NCBI RefSeq assembly: GCF_022012445.1 | Contig: NZ_JAKLTS010000011.1 | Location: 62,001-126,000, forward strand | Source of the DNA: Massilia sp. TS11 | GTDB taxonomy: Bacteria > Pseudomonadota > Gammaproteobacteria > Burkholderiales > Burkholderiaceae_D | Direction of reading: 5' to 3' | DNA length: 64,000 nucleotides | Shown here: positions 17,009 through 26,618 of the stretch, piece by piece | Layout: every line of letters begins with the position of its first letter | Position numbering within the stretch: position 1 is the stretch's first letter | Notes under the pieces: model-generated | Told to the model about the DNA's origin: nothing | Databases searched by the model: none | What the model saw: only the letters and a program-made list of their open reading frames with translations | Program-made: the position numbers and the translations under genes

Positions 17009-17472
17009 CGACATCGACGATGACTGTACCCAGCCCCGTGGCCGGCCTGCTGGCCAAGCTGCCGCCGCTGCCGGGCGCCTGGCTGTTCGCCCAGGGCCTG
17101 AACCTGGCGCTGACGCCGCAGCTGCCCGAGGACGTGAAACCCCTGCTCGAAGGCCGCCCGCTGCGCCTGCGCGTCAATGATGCGGGCCTCGCGTTTGACT
17201 TCTGCTGGCGCGGGCGCGGCTTCGTCGGCCTGGCGCGCCAGGACGCGCCGCACCTGACCATCGGCGCCAGCCTGCACGATCTGGTGCGCCTGGCCCGGCG
17301 CGAGGAAGATCCGGATACCCTGTTCTTCAGCCGCCGCCTGGTGCTCGAAGGCGATACCGAGCTGGGCCTGCTGTTCAAGAACACCCTCGATGCGCTCGAG
17401 ACCTGGCCCTTCGATCCGGCCCATTTCGCGCCGCGTCGCGTGCTCAGGCAGTTGCTCCGCCAAACGGACTAG
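17005..17472 (+). CDS. ubiT: O2-independent ubiquinone accessory factor UbiT (SCP2 domain)
   Basis: The 155-residue protein is a single SCP2 lipid-carrier domain ([16 protein letters not shown]...[38 protein letters not shown]), the UbiT/YhbT pattern. UbiT binds polyprenyl lipids and is required with UbiU and UbiV for anaerobic ubiquinone synthesis. It overlaps ubiV by ATGA. Confidence 0.9.
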   Translation: MTTSTMTVPSPVAGLLAKLPPLPGAWLFAQGLNLALTPQLPEDVKPLLEGRPLRLRVNDAGLAFDFCWRGRGFVGLARQDAPHLTIGASLHDLVRLARREEDPDTLFFSRRLVLEGDTELGLLFKNTLDALETWPFDPAHFAPRRVLRQLLRQTD

Positions 17473-17521
17473 GCCGCCCGGCCAGCTAGGCGCGTAGCGA
17501 TCTCTGCCAGAGAATGGCGGG

Positions 17522-18169
17522 ATGGAAGATATCGAGAAATTCGTCCACGGCTTCAACCGCTTTCAGCAGCAGTATTTCGGCGAACCGCACACGCTCTATG
17601 AAGACCTGCGCGAGGCCCAGCATCCGGGCACGCTGCTGATCGGCTGCTGCGATTCGCGCGTCGATCCGATGCTGCTGACCGGTAGCGATCCGGGCGATAT
17701 GTTCGTGGTGCGCGATATCGCCAATCTGGTGCCTCCCTGCACGCCCGAGGCCCCGCCCGGGGTCAGCTCGGCCATTGAATTCGCCGTCTGCAATCTGGAA
17801 GTGGCCCGCATCATCGTGCTCGGGCATGCGCGTTGCGGCGGCATCCGTGCACTGATGGCGCCGCGGCGCGTGCGCACGGAGACCGATTTCGTCGGCAAAT
17901 GGATGCGCATTGCCGAGCCCGTCGCCGCGCGCGTGCGGCGCGAGCTGGCGCACAAGTCGGAAGACGACCAGCATACGGCCTGCGAGCAGGCCAGCATCCT
18001 GCATTCGCTCGACAATCTGATGACCTATCCGTGGCTGCGCGAGAAAGTCGAGGCCGGCAAGCTCAAGCTGCACGGCTGGTACTTCGACCTGGAAGCGGGC
18101 GCGCTGATGGCGTATTCGGCGCGCCAGCAGTGCTTTCTGCCCCTGGTCTGCCCGCTCGACAAAGCTTAG
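17522..18169 (+). CDS. can: Beta-class carbonic anhydrase
   Basis: The 215-residue protein has the beta-carbonic anhydrase zinc site: CCDSRVDP near residue 42 and GHARCGG near residue 102, with the Asp-Arg pair of the active site. It interconverts CO2 and bicarbonate in the cytoplasm. It starts 49 bases after ubiT and may be read from the same promoter. Its 3' end overlaps a convergent gene by 4 bases. Confidence 0.92.
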   Translation: MEDIEKFVHGFNRFQQQYFGEPHTLYEDLREAQHPGTLLIGCCDSRVDPMLLTGSDPGDMFVVRDIANLVPPCTPEAPPGVSSAIEFAVCNLEVARIIVLGHARCGGIRALMAPRRVRTETDFVGKWMRIAEPVAARVRRELAHKSEDDQHTACEQASILHSLDNLMTYPWLREKVEAGKLKLHGWYFDLEAGALMAYSARQQCFLPLVCPLDKA

Positions 18170-18597
18170 CGGCGCGCGCTGGCCAGCAGCGCCACCGCGC
18201 TGTCCAGCCCGGCCTGGTCGGGCGCGCTCAGCACCACATGCAGCTTCCACACCATCGCGCCCTGGGGCTTGCTGGCCGGATGCGGAAACACGGCCTCGAG
18301 CACCAGCTGGTCGCCATCGCGCAGCTGGGCGAAGGCGACTTCCTGGCCGCCGACCACGAGGGTGCGCGCGGGCAGGCTGCCGGTGCGCGGCGCGCGCGGC
18401 GCAAAACCGCTGTAGATGAAGACGCTGGCCCCATCGGCCGCGCGCAGCAGGTCGACGTCGAAATCCGGGCCGGGCCGATGCTGGTGCGTCCAGCCGTCGG
18501 GCAGGGTGAAGTGGAGCCGGGCCGCCTGCACCTCGGCCGGTTCGGCCTGCGCCAGCGTGGCCAGCACCAGCAGGCAGGCCAGCAGCAGGCGCTTCAT
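18166..18597 (-). CDS. Exported protein of unknown function
   Basis: This 143-residue protein begins with a clear signal peptide (MKRLLLACLLVLATLAQAEP; cleavage after AQA), so the mature part is probably periplasmic. The rest has alternating beta-strand-like segments (LHFTLPDGWTHQHR, DFDVDLLRAADGASVFIYSGF). I do not recognise a family. It overlaps the upstream DUF1801 gene by 4 bases. Confidence 0.65.
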   Translation of the reverse strand: MKRLLLACLLVLATLAQAEPAEVQAARLHFTLPDGWTHQHRPGPDFDVDLLRAADGASVFIYSGFAPRAPRTGSLPARTLVVGGQEVAFAQLRDGDQLVLEAVFPHPASKPQGAMVWKLHVVLSAPDQAGLDSAVALLASARR

Positions 18598-19010
18598 GCG
18601 TGACGCGCCTTGGTATCCTTGGCGGCGGCCTTGACGATCTGCTCGAGCACCTTGAGGTCGACATCGGCCAGGCGCTTGAGGTAGACGCAGGCCTTGGCCG
18701 TCTTGTGCTTGCCGAGCTTGGCAAGCAGGGCCTCGCGCTCGGGAAAGACGGCGCTCACGTACAGGCTGATGTCGCCCTTGCGCGAGGCGAAGCCGACCAG
18801 ACAGGAATCGCCCTCGCGACCGGATTCGTAGCGGTAGTGATAGCTGCCGAAGCCGACGATGCTGGTCCCCCACATGGTGGCCGGCTCGCCCGTGGCCTTG
18901 CTCATCAGCTTGGTGAGGGCCTGGCAGTCGGCGCGGCGCTCGGGGTCCGCGATGGCGTCGAGATAGGCGTCGACGCTTGCCACAGTGGCCTGGGTTTTAT
19001 TGGCAGCCAT
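18594..19010 (-). CDS. DUF1801-domain protein
   Basis: The 138-residue protein has the DUF1801 pattern: DAYLDAIADPERRADCQALTKLM, MWGTSIVGFGSYHYRYESGREGD and KACVYLKRLADVDLKVLEQIV. The family is cytosolic and uncharacterised. GAGGAC precedes the ATG. It forms a two-gene unit with the exported protein that follows. Confidence 0.85.
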   Translation of the reverse strand: MAANKTQATVASVDAYLDAIADPERRADCQALTKLMSKATGEPATMWGTSIVGFGSYHYRYESGREGDSCLVGFASRKGDISLYVSAVFPEREALLAKLGKHKTAKACVYLKRLADVDLKVLEQIVKAAAKDTKARHA

Positions 19011-19087
19011 GATGTCCTCGGCACTCCATCAGGAAAGTAGTGACGAGGATTATGCGACGGATTGGCGTGTGGCTCAATTGCTAATTT

Positions 19088-19435
19088 TTACGCCCGGCTC
19101 AGGTCGAGGATGATGCCGTCGCGGTTGAAGGCCAGGTAGCGGCCCGCGTGGCCGCCGGCGATGTCGGCCGCCATCTGTTTGAGGGCGGCGTCGATGGCAT
19201 CGTCCTTGCCGGCGCTGGCGACGAAGACCAGGTCCCAGTCCTGCGGGAACTGGCGCGATTCGGCCACCAGGGCGGCAAAGTTGTCGAGCTCGGCGACGGG
19301 GCGGTCGAGGCACATGACGGGCGCCAGGCTGCTGCCGCTGGCGCCGCCCTCGGCGCGCGCGAACGTGAACAGCAGGCGCCGCTCGGCCTCCTGTTGCTTG
19401 GCCTGGGAGAGCAGGGTATCGAAATGGGGCAGCAT
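19088..19435 (-). CDS. Small conserved hypothetical protein
   Basis: The 115-residue protein begins MLPHFDTLLSQAKQQEAERRLLFTFARAE and contains PVMCLDRPVAELDNFAALVAESRQFPQDWDLVFVA. This resembles a small proteobacterial family sometimes labelled, without basis, 'ribonucleotide reductase subunit alpha'. No catalytic motif is visible. It is monocistronic as far as can be seen. Confidence 0.65.
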   Translation of the reverse strand: MLPHFDTLLSQAKQQEAERRLLFTFARAEGGASGSSLAPVMCLDRPVAELDNFAALVAESRQFPQDWDLVFVASAGKDDAIDAALKQMAADIAGGHAGRYLAFNRDGIILDLSRA

Positions 19436-19532
19436 GATGAAGTCGGAAAGAGGCAGATGCCGCCTTTATACGCCCGCACGCCAGCCTTGCCTATCGGCTG
19501 GATGGACTAGGCAGAGCGGCCGGGCGCATGCA

Positions 19533-19778
19533 TCAGACGGGTGCGCCTTGCCACGCGAGGTAATCCGCCTGGATCTTCAGCCACATCGCCGCGCTCGGTC
19601 CGAGTGCGCGCTCCAGTTTCTGCGCGAGCTCGCTTGTGACGGGTACTTCGCCTGCGAGGAAGGCAGACAGCCAGGCGGGCGAGCAAGCCAGGCGCGTCGC
19701 CAACTCGCTGGGCGTGATTCCGGATTCCTCGATAAAGACCATCTGGACAAATTCTCCAGGCGAGGGTGGGTTAAACAT
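19533..19778 (-). CDS. higA: HigA-family antitoxin (orphan)
   Basis: The 81-residue protein is a HigA-type Xre-like HTH: PGEFVQMVFIEESGITPSELATRLACSPAWLSAFLAG, then AQKLERALGPSAAMWLKIQADYLAW. Such antitoxins neutralise a HigB RNase encoded just upstream. Here only a truncated HigB remnant precedes it, so it is probably an orphan. ATG at 19778 is preferred to GTG at 19784. Confidence 0.82.
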   Translation of the reverse strand: MFNPPSPGEFVQMVFIEESGITPSELATRLACSPAWLSAFLAGEVPVTSELAQKLERALGPSAAMWLKIQADYLAWQGAPV

Positions 19779-19783
19779 GTTCA

Positions 19784-19879
19784 CTAGTGATCAAATACGA
19801 ACGTGAGCCGCCAGTTGGCATCGACGCTCATCGACCAGCGCCCCCGTGAGATTTGGACAGACTCCTCCCCATGGAGTTC
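19784..19879 (-). pseudogene. HigB toxin remnant
   Basis: About 30 codons before higA read GRWSMSVDANWRLTFVFDH and stop. HigB toxins contain the similar GxWSxxVNGNWRLTFxF strand followed by about 12 more residues (VDYxDYH), which are missing. The N-terminal two thirds are unrecognisable. The toxin looks inactivated while the antitoxin survives. Confidence 0.55.
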
Positions 19880-19889
19880 CCGCCTGGCC

Positions 19890-20001
19890 CTACACCCGGC
19901 CCCTACCGTCATTACCCCCAAAGGACTAGGCGCGCTAGTCCGTCTCTCCTTTCCCAGCAGACTTATTGCGAATGTCCAAGCCAACGGGCGCTGCGTAGAC
20001 T
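19890..20001 (+). promoter_or_regulatory. narG promoter region
   Basis: Three NarL-heptamer-like words (TACACCC 19891, TACCGTC 19904, TACCCCC 19913) are followed by an inverted repeat GGACTAG-N5-CTAGTCC at 19923-19941 and a possible -10 TAGACT at 19996-20001. No canonical FNR box is seen; TTATTGCGAATGTC near 19963 is a poor match. The GACTAGGCGCG word is shared with the moaA upstream region. Confidence 0.45.
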
Positions 20002-20036
20002 GGCCGCATTCACGAATCCTGTGCCGCGGAGCTAGC

Positions 20037-23000
20037 ATGAGTCACTTTCTCGATCGTTTAAAATTTTTCAGCAAGACCAAGGAGAGCTTCTCCGATGGTC
20101 ATGGCGTGGTGGTCCAGGAGGACCGCCAGTGGGAAAACGCCTACCGTCAGCGCTGGCAGCACGACAAGATCGTGCGCTCGACGCACGGGGTGAACTGCAC
20201 CGGTTCGTGCAGCTGGAAGGTGTATGTCAAGAACGGCCTGATCACCTGGGAAACCCAGCAGACCGACTACCCGCGCACCCGTCCCGACCTGCCCAATCAT
20301 GAGCCGCGCGGCTGCCCGCGCGGCGCGTCCTATTCGTGGTACGTGTATTCGGCCCAGCGCGTGAAATACCCGATGGTGCGCGGCCGTCTAATGGAAATGT
20401 GGCGCGCCGCGCGCGCCAGCATGTCGCCGGTGGACGCCTGGGAGCATGTGAGCCAGAACCCCGAGCGCGCCAAGGCCTACAAGGAAGTGCGCGGCCAGGG
20501 CGGCTTCGTGCGCGCCACCTGGGATGAGGTCAACGAGATCATCGCCGCCGCCAACACCTTCACCATCAAGAAATACGGCCCGGACCGCATCATCGGCTTC
20601 TCGCCGATTCCCGCCATGTCGATGGTCAGCTATGCGGCCGGCACCCGCTACCTGAGCCTGATCGGCGGCGTGGCCATGAGCTTCTACGACTGGTATTGCG
20701 ACCTGCCGCCGTCGAGCCCGCAGATCTGGGGCGAACAGACCGACGTGCCGGAATCGGCCGACTGGTATAACTCGACCTATCTGATGGTCTGGGGCTCGAA
20801 CGTGCCGATGACGCGCACCCCCGACGCCCACTTCTACACCGAGGTGCGCTACAAGGGCACCAAGACCGTGGCGGTGTCGTCCGACTTCGGCGAGATGGTC
20901 AAGTTCGGCGACATCTGGCTGGCCCCGAAGCAGGGCACCGATGCCGCGCTGGCGATGGCCATGGGCCACGTCATCCTGAAAGAGTTCCACGCAACGGGCA
21001 AATCCGCCTACTTCCGCGACTACGCGAAGCAGTACACGGACTTCCCGATGCTCGTCCTGCTCAAGCCGCACGGCGACACGCTCGTGCCCGATTACTTCCT
21101 GCGCGCCTCGCACCTGGCAGATAGCCTGGGCGAGAGCAATAATCCGGACTGGAAGACCCTCGTCATCGACGAGGCCACGGGCCAGATCGTGGCGCCCTCG
21201 GGCTCCATCGGTTTCCGCTGGGGCGAGCAGGGCAAGTGGAACCTCGATAAAACCGAAGGCAAGAGCGGCCGCGCGATCGACCCGCAACTGTCGCTGCTGG
21301 GCCAGCACGACGCGGTGGTCTCGGTCGGCTTCGCCTACTACGGCGGGCACGACCCGCAAGCCCTGCTGGAACGCCATGTACCGGCCAAGCGCATCACCCT
21401 GGCCGATGGCAGCGAAGCCCTGGTGGCCACCGTGTACGACCTGTCGCTCGCCAACTATGGGGTCGACCGCGGCCTGGGCGGCCCCAATGTGGCGGCCAGC
21501 TATGACGAGGACATCGCCTACACCCCGGCCTGGCAGGAGAAGCACACGGGCGTCAAGGCCGCCGATGTGATCACCGTGGCGCGCGAATTCGCCGACAATG
21601 CCGACCGCACGCATGGCAAGAGCATGGTCATCGTCGGCGCCGCGCTCAATCACTGGTACCACATGGACATGACCTACCGCGGCATCATCAATATGCTGAT
21701 GATGTGCGGCTGTATCGGTCAGTCCGGCGGCGGCTGGGCGCATTACGTGGGTCAGGAAAAGCTGCGTCCGCAGACCGGTTGGACCCCGCTGGCCTTCGCG
21801 CTCGACTGGAACCGTCCGGCCCGCCAGATGAATTCGACCTCCTTCTTCTACGCCCACACCAGCCAGTGGCGCCACGAGAAGCTGCACGCCGAAGAAATCC
21901 TCGGCGGCACGGCCGATGGCGCGGCCAAGGACATGGCCCTGATCGACTACAACGCCAAGGCCGAACGCCTCGGCTGGCTGCCCTCGGCCCCGCAGCTGGA
22001 AACCAATCCGCTCGAAGTCACGCGCGCCGCCATTGCGGCCGGCGAAGACCCGGTCAAATACGCGGTCGACCGCATGAAGACCGGCAAGCTCAACTTCTCC
22101 TGCGACGATCCGGACAATCCGGCCAACTTCCCGCGCAATATGTTTGTGTGGCGTTCCAACATCCTTGGTTCCTCGGGCAAGGGCCACGAGTACTTCCTCA
22201 AATACCTGCTCGGCACCCAGAACGCGCTGATGAGCGAGGAGGACGATTGCGTCAAGCCGCGCGACATCAAGGTGCGCCCGGCCGCCGAAGGCAAGCTCGA
22301 CCTGCTGGTGGTGCTCGACTTCCGCATGTCCACCACCTGCCTGTACGGCGACATCGTGCTGCCGACCGCCACCTGGTACGAGAAGGACGATATGAACACG
22401 TCCGACATGCACCCCTTCATCCACCCGCTGAGCGAAGCCGTGCAGCCGCTGTGGCAGTCGAAGTCGGACTGGGAGATCTACAAAGGCATCGCCAAGAAGT
22501 TCTCGGAAATCGCCGGCCCCGAGCTCGGCACCCAGAAGGACCTGGTGCTGACCCCGCTGATGCACGATACCCCGGGCGAACTCGGCCAGCCCTTCGATCC
22601 GAAAGACTGGCGCGCCGGCGAGTGCGAGCCGGTGCCGGGCAAGACCATGCCGGCGATGACTGTGGTCGAGCGCAATTACGGCGAGGTCTACCGCAAGTTC
22701 ACGGCCATCGGCCCGCTGCTGGAGAAAGTGGGCAATGGCGGCAAGGGCATCAGCTGGAATACCCAGCACGAGGTCGATGTGCTGCGCGGGATTAACCGCA
22801 CCGTGACCGAGCCCGGCATTGCCGAAGGTCTGCCGCGCCTCGATACGGCCATCGACGCCGCCGAGATGATTCTATCGCTGGCGCCCGAAACCAATGGCCA
22901 CGTGGCCGTCAAGGCCTGGGAGGCGCTGTCCAAGATCACCGGACGCGAGCACACCCACCTGGCCCTGCCGCGCGAGCACGACAGCATCCGCTTCCGCGAC

Positions 23001-23723
23001 ATCCAGTCGCAGCCGCGCAAGATCATCAGCTCGCCCACCTGGTCGGGTCTGGAAAGCGAAGAAGTCAGCTACAACGCCGGCTACACCAATGTGCACGAAC
23101 TGATCCCCTGGCGCACGCTGACGGGCCGCCAGCAGTTCTATCAGGACCACAAGTGGATGCGCGATTTCGGCGAAGGCTTCTGCATCTACAAGCCGGCGAT
23201 CAACACCAAGACGACGGCCCAGATGATGGACGCCAAGCCGAACGGCAACAAGGAGATCGCGCTCAACTGGATCACGCCGCACCAGAAGTGGGGCATCCAC
23301 TCGACCTACTCGGACAACCTGCGCATGCTGACCCTGTCGCGCGGCGGCCCGCACGTGTGGATCAGCGAGAAGGACGCGCAGGAAGCCGGCATCGTCGACA
23401 ACGACTGGATCGAAGTGTTCAACGTCAACGGCACCCTGACGGCGCGCGCCGTCGTGTCCCAGCGCGTACCGAAGGGCATGGCCCTGATGTACCACGCCCA
23501 GGAAAAGATCGTGAACGTGCCCGGCGCCGAGACCTCGGGCAAGCGCGGCGGCATCCACAACTCGGTGACGCGCGCCGTCACCAAGCCGACCCACATGATC
23601 GGCGGCTACGCCCAGCTGTCGTATGGCTTCAATTATTACGGGACCGTGGGCTCGAACCGCGATGAATACGTGGTGGTTCGCAAGATGAAGAAAGTCGATT
23701 GGCTGGAAGGAGCATTGGCATGA
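20037..23723 (+). CDS. narG: Respiratory nitrate reductase alpha subunit
   Basis: The 1228-residue molybdoenzyme catalyses nitrate to nitrite at the cytoplasmic face of the inner membrane. The FS0 cluster ligands H50, C54, C58 (STHGVNCTGSCSW) and the later CPRG are present, as is the YCDLPPSSPQIWGEQTDVPES region that carries the Mo aspartate. GGAG lies seven bases before the ATG. Length is close to E. coli NarG (1247). It overlaps narH by ATGA, starting the narGHJI operon. Confidence 0.97.
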   Translation: MSHFLDRLKFFSKTKESFSDGHGVVVQEDRQWENAYRQRWQHDKIVRSTHGVNCTGSCSWKVYVKNGLITWETQQTDYPRTRPDLPNHEPRGCPRGASYSWYVYSAQRVKYPMVRGRLMEMWRAARASMSPVDAWEHVSQNPERAKAYKEVRGQGGFVRATWDEVNEIIAAANTFTIKKYGPDRIIGFSPIPAMSMVSYAAGTRYLSLIGGVAMSFYDWYCDLPPSSPQIWGEQTDVPESADWYNSTYLMVWGSNVPMTRTPDAHFYTEVRYKGTKTVAVSSDFGEMVKFGDIWLAPKQGTDAALAMAMGHVILKEFHATGKSAYFRDYAKQYTDFPMLVLLKPHGDTLVPDYFLRASHLADSLGESNNPDWKTLVIDEATGQIVAPSGSIGFRWGEQGKWNLDKTEGKSGRAIDPQLSLLGQHDAVVSVGFAYYGGHDPQALLERHVPAKRITLADGSEALVATVYDLSLANYGVDRGLGGPNVAASYDEDIAYTPAWQEKHTGVKAADVITVAREFADNADRTHGKSMVIVGAALNHWYHMDMTYRGIINMLMMCGCIGQSGGGWAHYVGQEKLRPQTGWTPLAFALDWNRPARQMNSTSFFYAHTSQWRHEKLHAEEILGGTADGAAKDMALIDYNAKAERLGWLPSAPQLETNPLEVTRAAIAAGEDPVKYAVDRMKTGKLNFSCDDPDNPANFPRNMFVWRSNILGSSGKGHEYFLKYLLGTQNALMSEEDDCVKPRDIKVRPAAEGKLDLLVVLDFRMSTTCLYGDIVLPTATWYEKDDMNTSDMHPFIHPLSEAVQPLWQSKSDWEIYKGIAKKFSEIAGPELGTQKDLVLTPLMHDTPGELGQPFDPKDWRAGECEPVPGKTMPAMTVVERNYGEVYRKFTAIGPLLEKVGNGGKGISWNTQHEVDVLRGINRTVTEPGIAEGLPRLDTAIDAAEMILSLAPETNGHVAVKAWEALSKITGREHTHLALPREHDSIRFRDIQSQPRKIISSPTWSGLESEEVSYNAGYTNVHELIPWRTLTGRQQFYQDHKWMRDFGEGFCIYKPAINTKTTAQMMDAKPNGNKEIALNWITPHQKWGIHSTYSDNLRMLTLSRGGPHVWISEKDAQEAGIVDNDWIEVFNVNGTLTARAVVSQRVPKGMALMYHAQEKIVNVPGAETSGKRGGIHNSVTRAVTKPTHMIGGYAQLSYGFNYYGTVGSNRDEYVVVRKMKKVDWLEGALA

Positions 23724-25273
23724 AAATCAGGGCACAAATCGGCATGGTGCTGAACCTGGACAAATGTATTGGCTGTCATACGTGTTCGGTGACCTGCAAG
23801 AACGTCTGGACCAGCCGCGACGGTGTGGAATACGCGTGGTTCAACAACGTCGAAACCAAGCCCGGCATCGGCTACCCGAAGGAATGGGAAAACCAGGACA
23901 AGTGGAACGGCGGCTGGAAGCGCAACAGCGCCGGCCGGCTGGAGCCGCGCCAGGGCGCACGTCTGAAAATCCTGGCCAATATTTTCGCCAACCCGAATCT
24001 GCCCCAGATCGACGACTACTACGAGCCCTTCACCTACGACTACGAGCGCCTGCAGCATGCGCCGCTGTCGGAAACGCCGCCCACGGCGCGCCCGGTGTCC
24101 GTGATCACCGGCAAAAAGATGGACAAGATCGAATGGGGTCCGAACTGGGAGGATGACCTCGGCGGCGAGTTTGCCAAGCGCTCCAAGGACAAGCTGTTCG
24201 ACAATATGCAGAAGGAGATGTACGCGACCTTCGAGAACACCTTCATGATGTACCTGCCGCGCCTGTGCGAGCACTGCCTGAATCCGGCCTGCGTGGCGTC
24301 CTGCCCGTCCGGCTCGGTGTACAAGCGCGAAGACGATGGCATCGTCCTCATCGACCAGGACAAATGCCGCGGCTGGCGCATGTGCATCTCGGGCTGCCCG
24401 TACAAGAAGATCTATTACAACTGGTCGACCGGCAAGGCCGAGAAGTGCACGTTCTGCTTCCCGCGCATCGAAGCCGGCCAGCCGACCGTGTGCTCGGAAA
24501 CCTGCGTCGGCCGCATCCGCTACCTGGGCGTGCTGCTGTACGACGCCGACAAGATCGAAGCGGCCGCCTCGGTGGCCGACGAGAAGGACCTGTACCGCGC
24601 CCAGCTCGACCTGTTCCTCGATCCGAACGACCCGGCCGTGATCGCCGCGGCGCGCGAGCAGGGGATTGCCGATTCCTGGCTGGAAGCGGCGCGCCGTTCG
24701 CCCGTCTACAAGATGGCGGTCGAGTGGAAGGTGGCCTTCCCGCTGCACCCCGAATACCGCACGCTGCCCATGGTCTGGTATATCCCGCCGCTGTCGCCGA
24801 TCCAGGCGGCGGCCGAGTCGGGCAAGCTCGGTCTGAATGGCATCCTGCCGGACACGGCCAGCCTGCGCATTCCCGTGCAATACCTGGCCAATCTGCTGAC
24901 GGCCGGCGACGAATGGCCGGTGCGCAATGCGCTCGACCGCATGCTCGCGATGCGCGCCTATATGCGTGGCAAGAGTGTCGACGGCAAGGCCAATGAAGAG
25001 GTCCTGGCCCAGGTCGGCCTGACGAAGGCCGTGGTCGAAGACATGTACCACATCATGGCGATCGCCAATTACGAAGACCGCTTCGTGATCCCGTCCAGCC
25101 ACAAGGAAGTGGTCGAGGACAGCTTCAACGAAAAAGGCTCGTGCGGCTTCAGCTTCGGCAATGGCTGTTCCGGGGGCAGCAGCGACGGCACCCTGTTCGG
25201 CAAGAAGAAGCAGGGCTCGGTGATCTTCATGCACATGCCCAAGTCGCGCAAGAAAGCCACGGAGGAAGCGTAA
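23720..25273 (+). CDS. narH: Respiratory nitrate reductase beta subunit
   Basis: The 517-residue electron-transfer subunit has four cysteine groups: CIGCHTCSVTC, CEHCLNPACVASCP, CRGWRMCISGCPY (tryptophan replaces one cysteine, giving the 3Fe-4S cluster FS4) and CTFCFP...CSETCVGR. It passes electrons from NarI hemes to NarG. It overlaps narG by four bases and narJ by one. Confidence 0.97.
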   Translation: MKIRAQIGMVLNLDKCIGCHTCSVTCKNVWTSRDGVEYAWFNNVETKPGIGYPKEWENQDKWNGGWKRNSAGRLEPRQGARLKILANIFANPNLPQIDDYYEPFTYDYERLQHAPLSETPPTARPVSVITGKKMDKIEWGPNWEDDLGGEFAKRSKDKLFDNMQKEMYATFENTFMMYLPRLCEHCLNPACVASCPSGSVYKREDDGIVLIDQDKCRGWRMCISGCPYKKIYYNWSTGKAEKCTFCFPRIEAGQPTVCSETCVGRIRYLGVLLYDADKIEAAASVADEKDLYRAQLDLFLDPNDPAVIAAAREQGIADSWLEAARRSPVYKMAVEWKVAFPLHPEYRTLPMVWYIPPLSPIQAAAESGKLGLNGILPDTASLRIPVQYLANLLTAGDEWPVRNALDRMLAMRAYMRGKSVDGKANEEVLAQVGLTKAVVEDMYHIMAIANYEDRFVIPSSHKEVVEDSFNEKGSCGFSFGNGCSGGSSDGTLFGKKKQGSVIFMHMPKSRKKATEEA

Positions 25274-25914
25274 TGGAAATCTTCAGCATCCTGTCGGCCC
25301 TGCTGCAATACCCGCAGCCCGAGCTGATTGCCGCGCTGCCCGAGATCGAGGCGGCGCTGGCCCCGACCGAGCGCGCCGCCCTGCGGCCCCTGCTCGACAG
25401 CCTGGGCAGCCAGGACCTGGTCGGCCTGCAGATGAACTATGTGGCGACCTTCGACCGCAATCCGGCCCATTCGCTGCATCTGTTCGAGCACATCCACGGC
25501 GAATCGCGCGACCGCGGCCAGGCCATGGTCGACCTGATGGAGGAGTACAAGAAGCACGGCCTGCAGATGGTCGGCGACGAGCTGCCCGACTACGTGCCCC
25601 TGTTCCTCGAATTCCTCTCGACCCAGGACCAGAAGACCGTCGACACCATGCTGAGCGACGCTGTGCACGTGCTGGCCCACGTCGGGCGCAAGCTGCGCAG
25701 CAATGGCAGCCCGTATGCCGGCATCTTCGACATCGTCGAGCAATGCAGCCCCGTCGTCGCCGACGAGCTCAGCGAACCGCCCGTGCACGACATGGACGAG
25801 GCGCTGGAAACCTTCGGCCCCGGCGCCGATGGCGTCGAGCCGCTGCTGCGCACGGCCGCCGGCGCGGGTGTGCAGCCGATCAACTTCTATCCCAAAGCCC
25901 GCGCGGCAGCCTGA
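25273..25914 (+). CDS. narJ: Nitrate reductase assembly chaperone
   Basis: The 213-residue all-helical protein has the TorD/NarJ pattern NYVATFDRNPAHSLHLFEHIHGESRDRGQAMVDL and LPDYVPLFLEFL. NarJ binds apo-NarG until molybdenum cofactor is inserted and is not part of the final enzyme. It overlaps the narH stop by one base. Confidence 0.95.
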   Translation: MEIFSILSALLQYPQPELIAALPEIEAALAPTERAALRPLLDSLGSQDLVGLQMNYVATFDRNPAHSLHLFEHIHGESRDRGQAMVDLMEEYKKHGLQMVGDELPDYVPLFLEFLSTQDQKTVDTMLSDAVHVLAHVGRKLRSNGSPYAGIFDIVEQCSPVVADELSEPPVHDMDEALETFGPGADGVEPLLRTAAGAGVQPINFYPKARAAA

Positions 25915-25925
25915 AGGAGCAGGTC

Positions 25926-26609
25926 ATGGACTATTTGCATCAATTTCTGTTCGGGATCTATCCCTATATCGCCCTCGCCATCTTCCTGCTGGGCAGCCTG
26001 ATCCGCTTCGAGCGCGAGCAGTACACCTGGAAGTCCGATTCCTCCCAGCTGCTGCATGCGGGCAGCCTGCGGGTGGGGAATATCCTGTTCCACGTCGGCA
26101 TTCTCGGCCTGTTCTTCGGCCACGGCGTCGGCCTGCTGACCCCGGTATGGGTGTGGGATGCGCTCGGCGTGACGCACAGCTTCAAACAGGGCGTGGCCAT
26201 GGCCGCCGGCGGCGTGATGGGTTCGCTGTGCCTGATCGGTCTGCTGATCCTGCTGGCGCGCCGCCTCGGCAATGCGCGCATCCGCGCCGTCACCACCTTC
26301 GGCGACAAACTCGTGGTGCTGTGGATTCTGGCGACCCTGCTGCTAGGCCTGAGCTCGATCTTCGTGTCGGCCGGCCACATGGACGGCCACATGATGGTGC
26401 TGCTGATGAGCTGGGCCCAGCACGTGATCACCTTCCGCGGCGATGCGGCCGGTTTCATCACCGATGCCCCGCTGATCTTCAAGCTGCACCTGTTCATGGG
26501 CATGAGCCTGTTTGTGATCTTTCCCTTCACCCGCCTCGTGCACGTGTGGAGCGGATTCGGCGCCCTCGGCTATCTGAGCCGCGCCTATCAGCTGGTGCGC
26601 CCGCGCTAA
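25926..26609 (+). CDS. narI: Respiratory nitrate reductase gamma subunit (cytochrome b)
   Basis: The 227-residue, five-helix membrane subunit oxidises ubiquinol. Heme b ligands are visible as histidines in NILFHVGILGLFFGHG and in helices ending WAQHVITF and FKLHLFMG/LVHVWSG. AAGGAG precedes the ATG. It is followed after nine bases by a parvulin gene. Confidence 0.96.
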   Translation: MDYLHQFLFGIYPYIALAIFLLGSLIRFEREQYTWKSDSSQLLHAGSLRVGNILFHVGILGLFFGHGVGLLTPVWVWDALGVTHSFKQGVAMAAGGVMGSLCLIGLLILLARRLGNARIRAVTTFGDKLVVLWILATLLLGLSSIFVSAGHMDGHMMVLLMSWAQHVITFRGDAAGFITDAPLIFKLHLFMGMSLFVIFPFTRLVHVWSGFGALGYLSRAYQLVRPR

Positions 26610-26618
26610 GGAGGCCGT

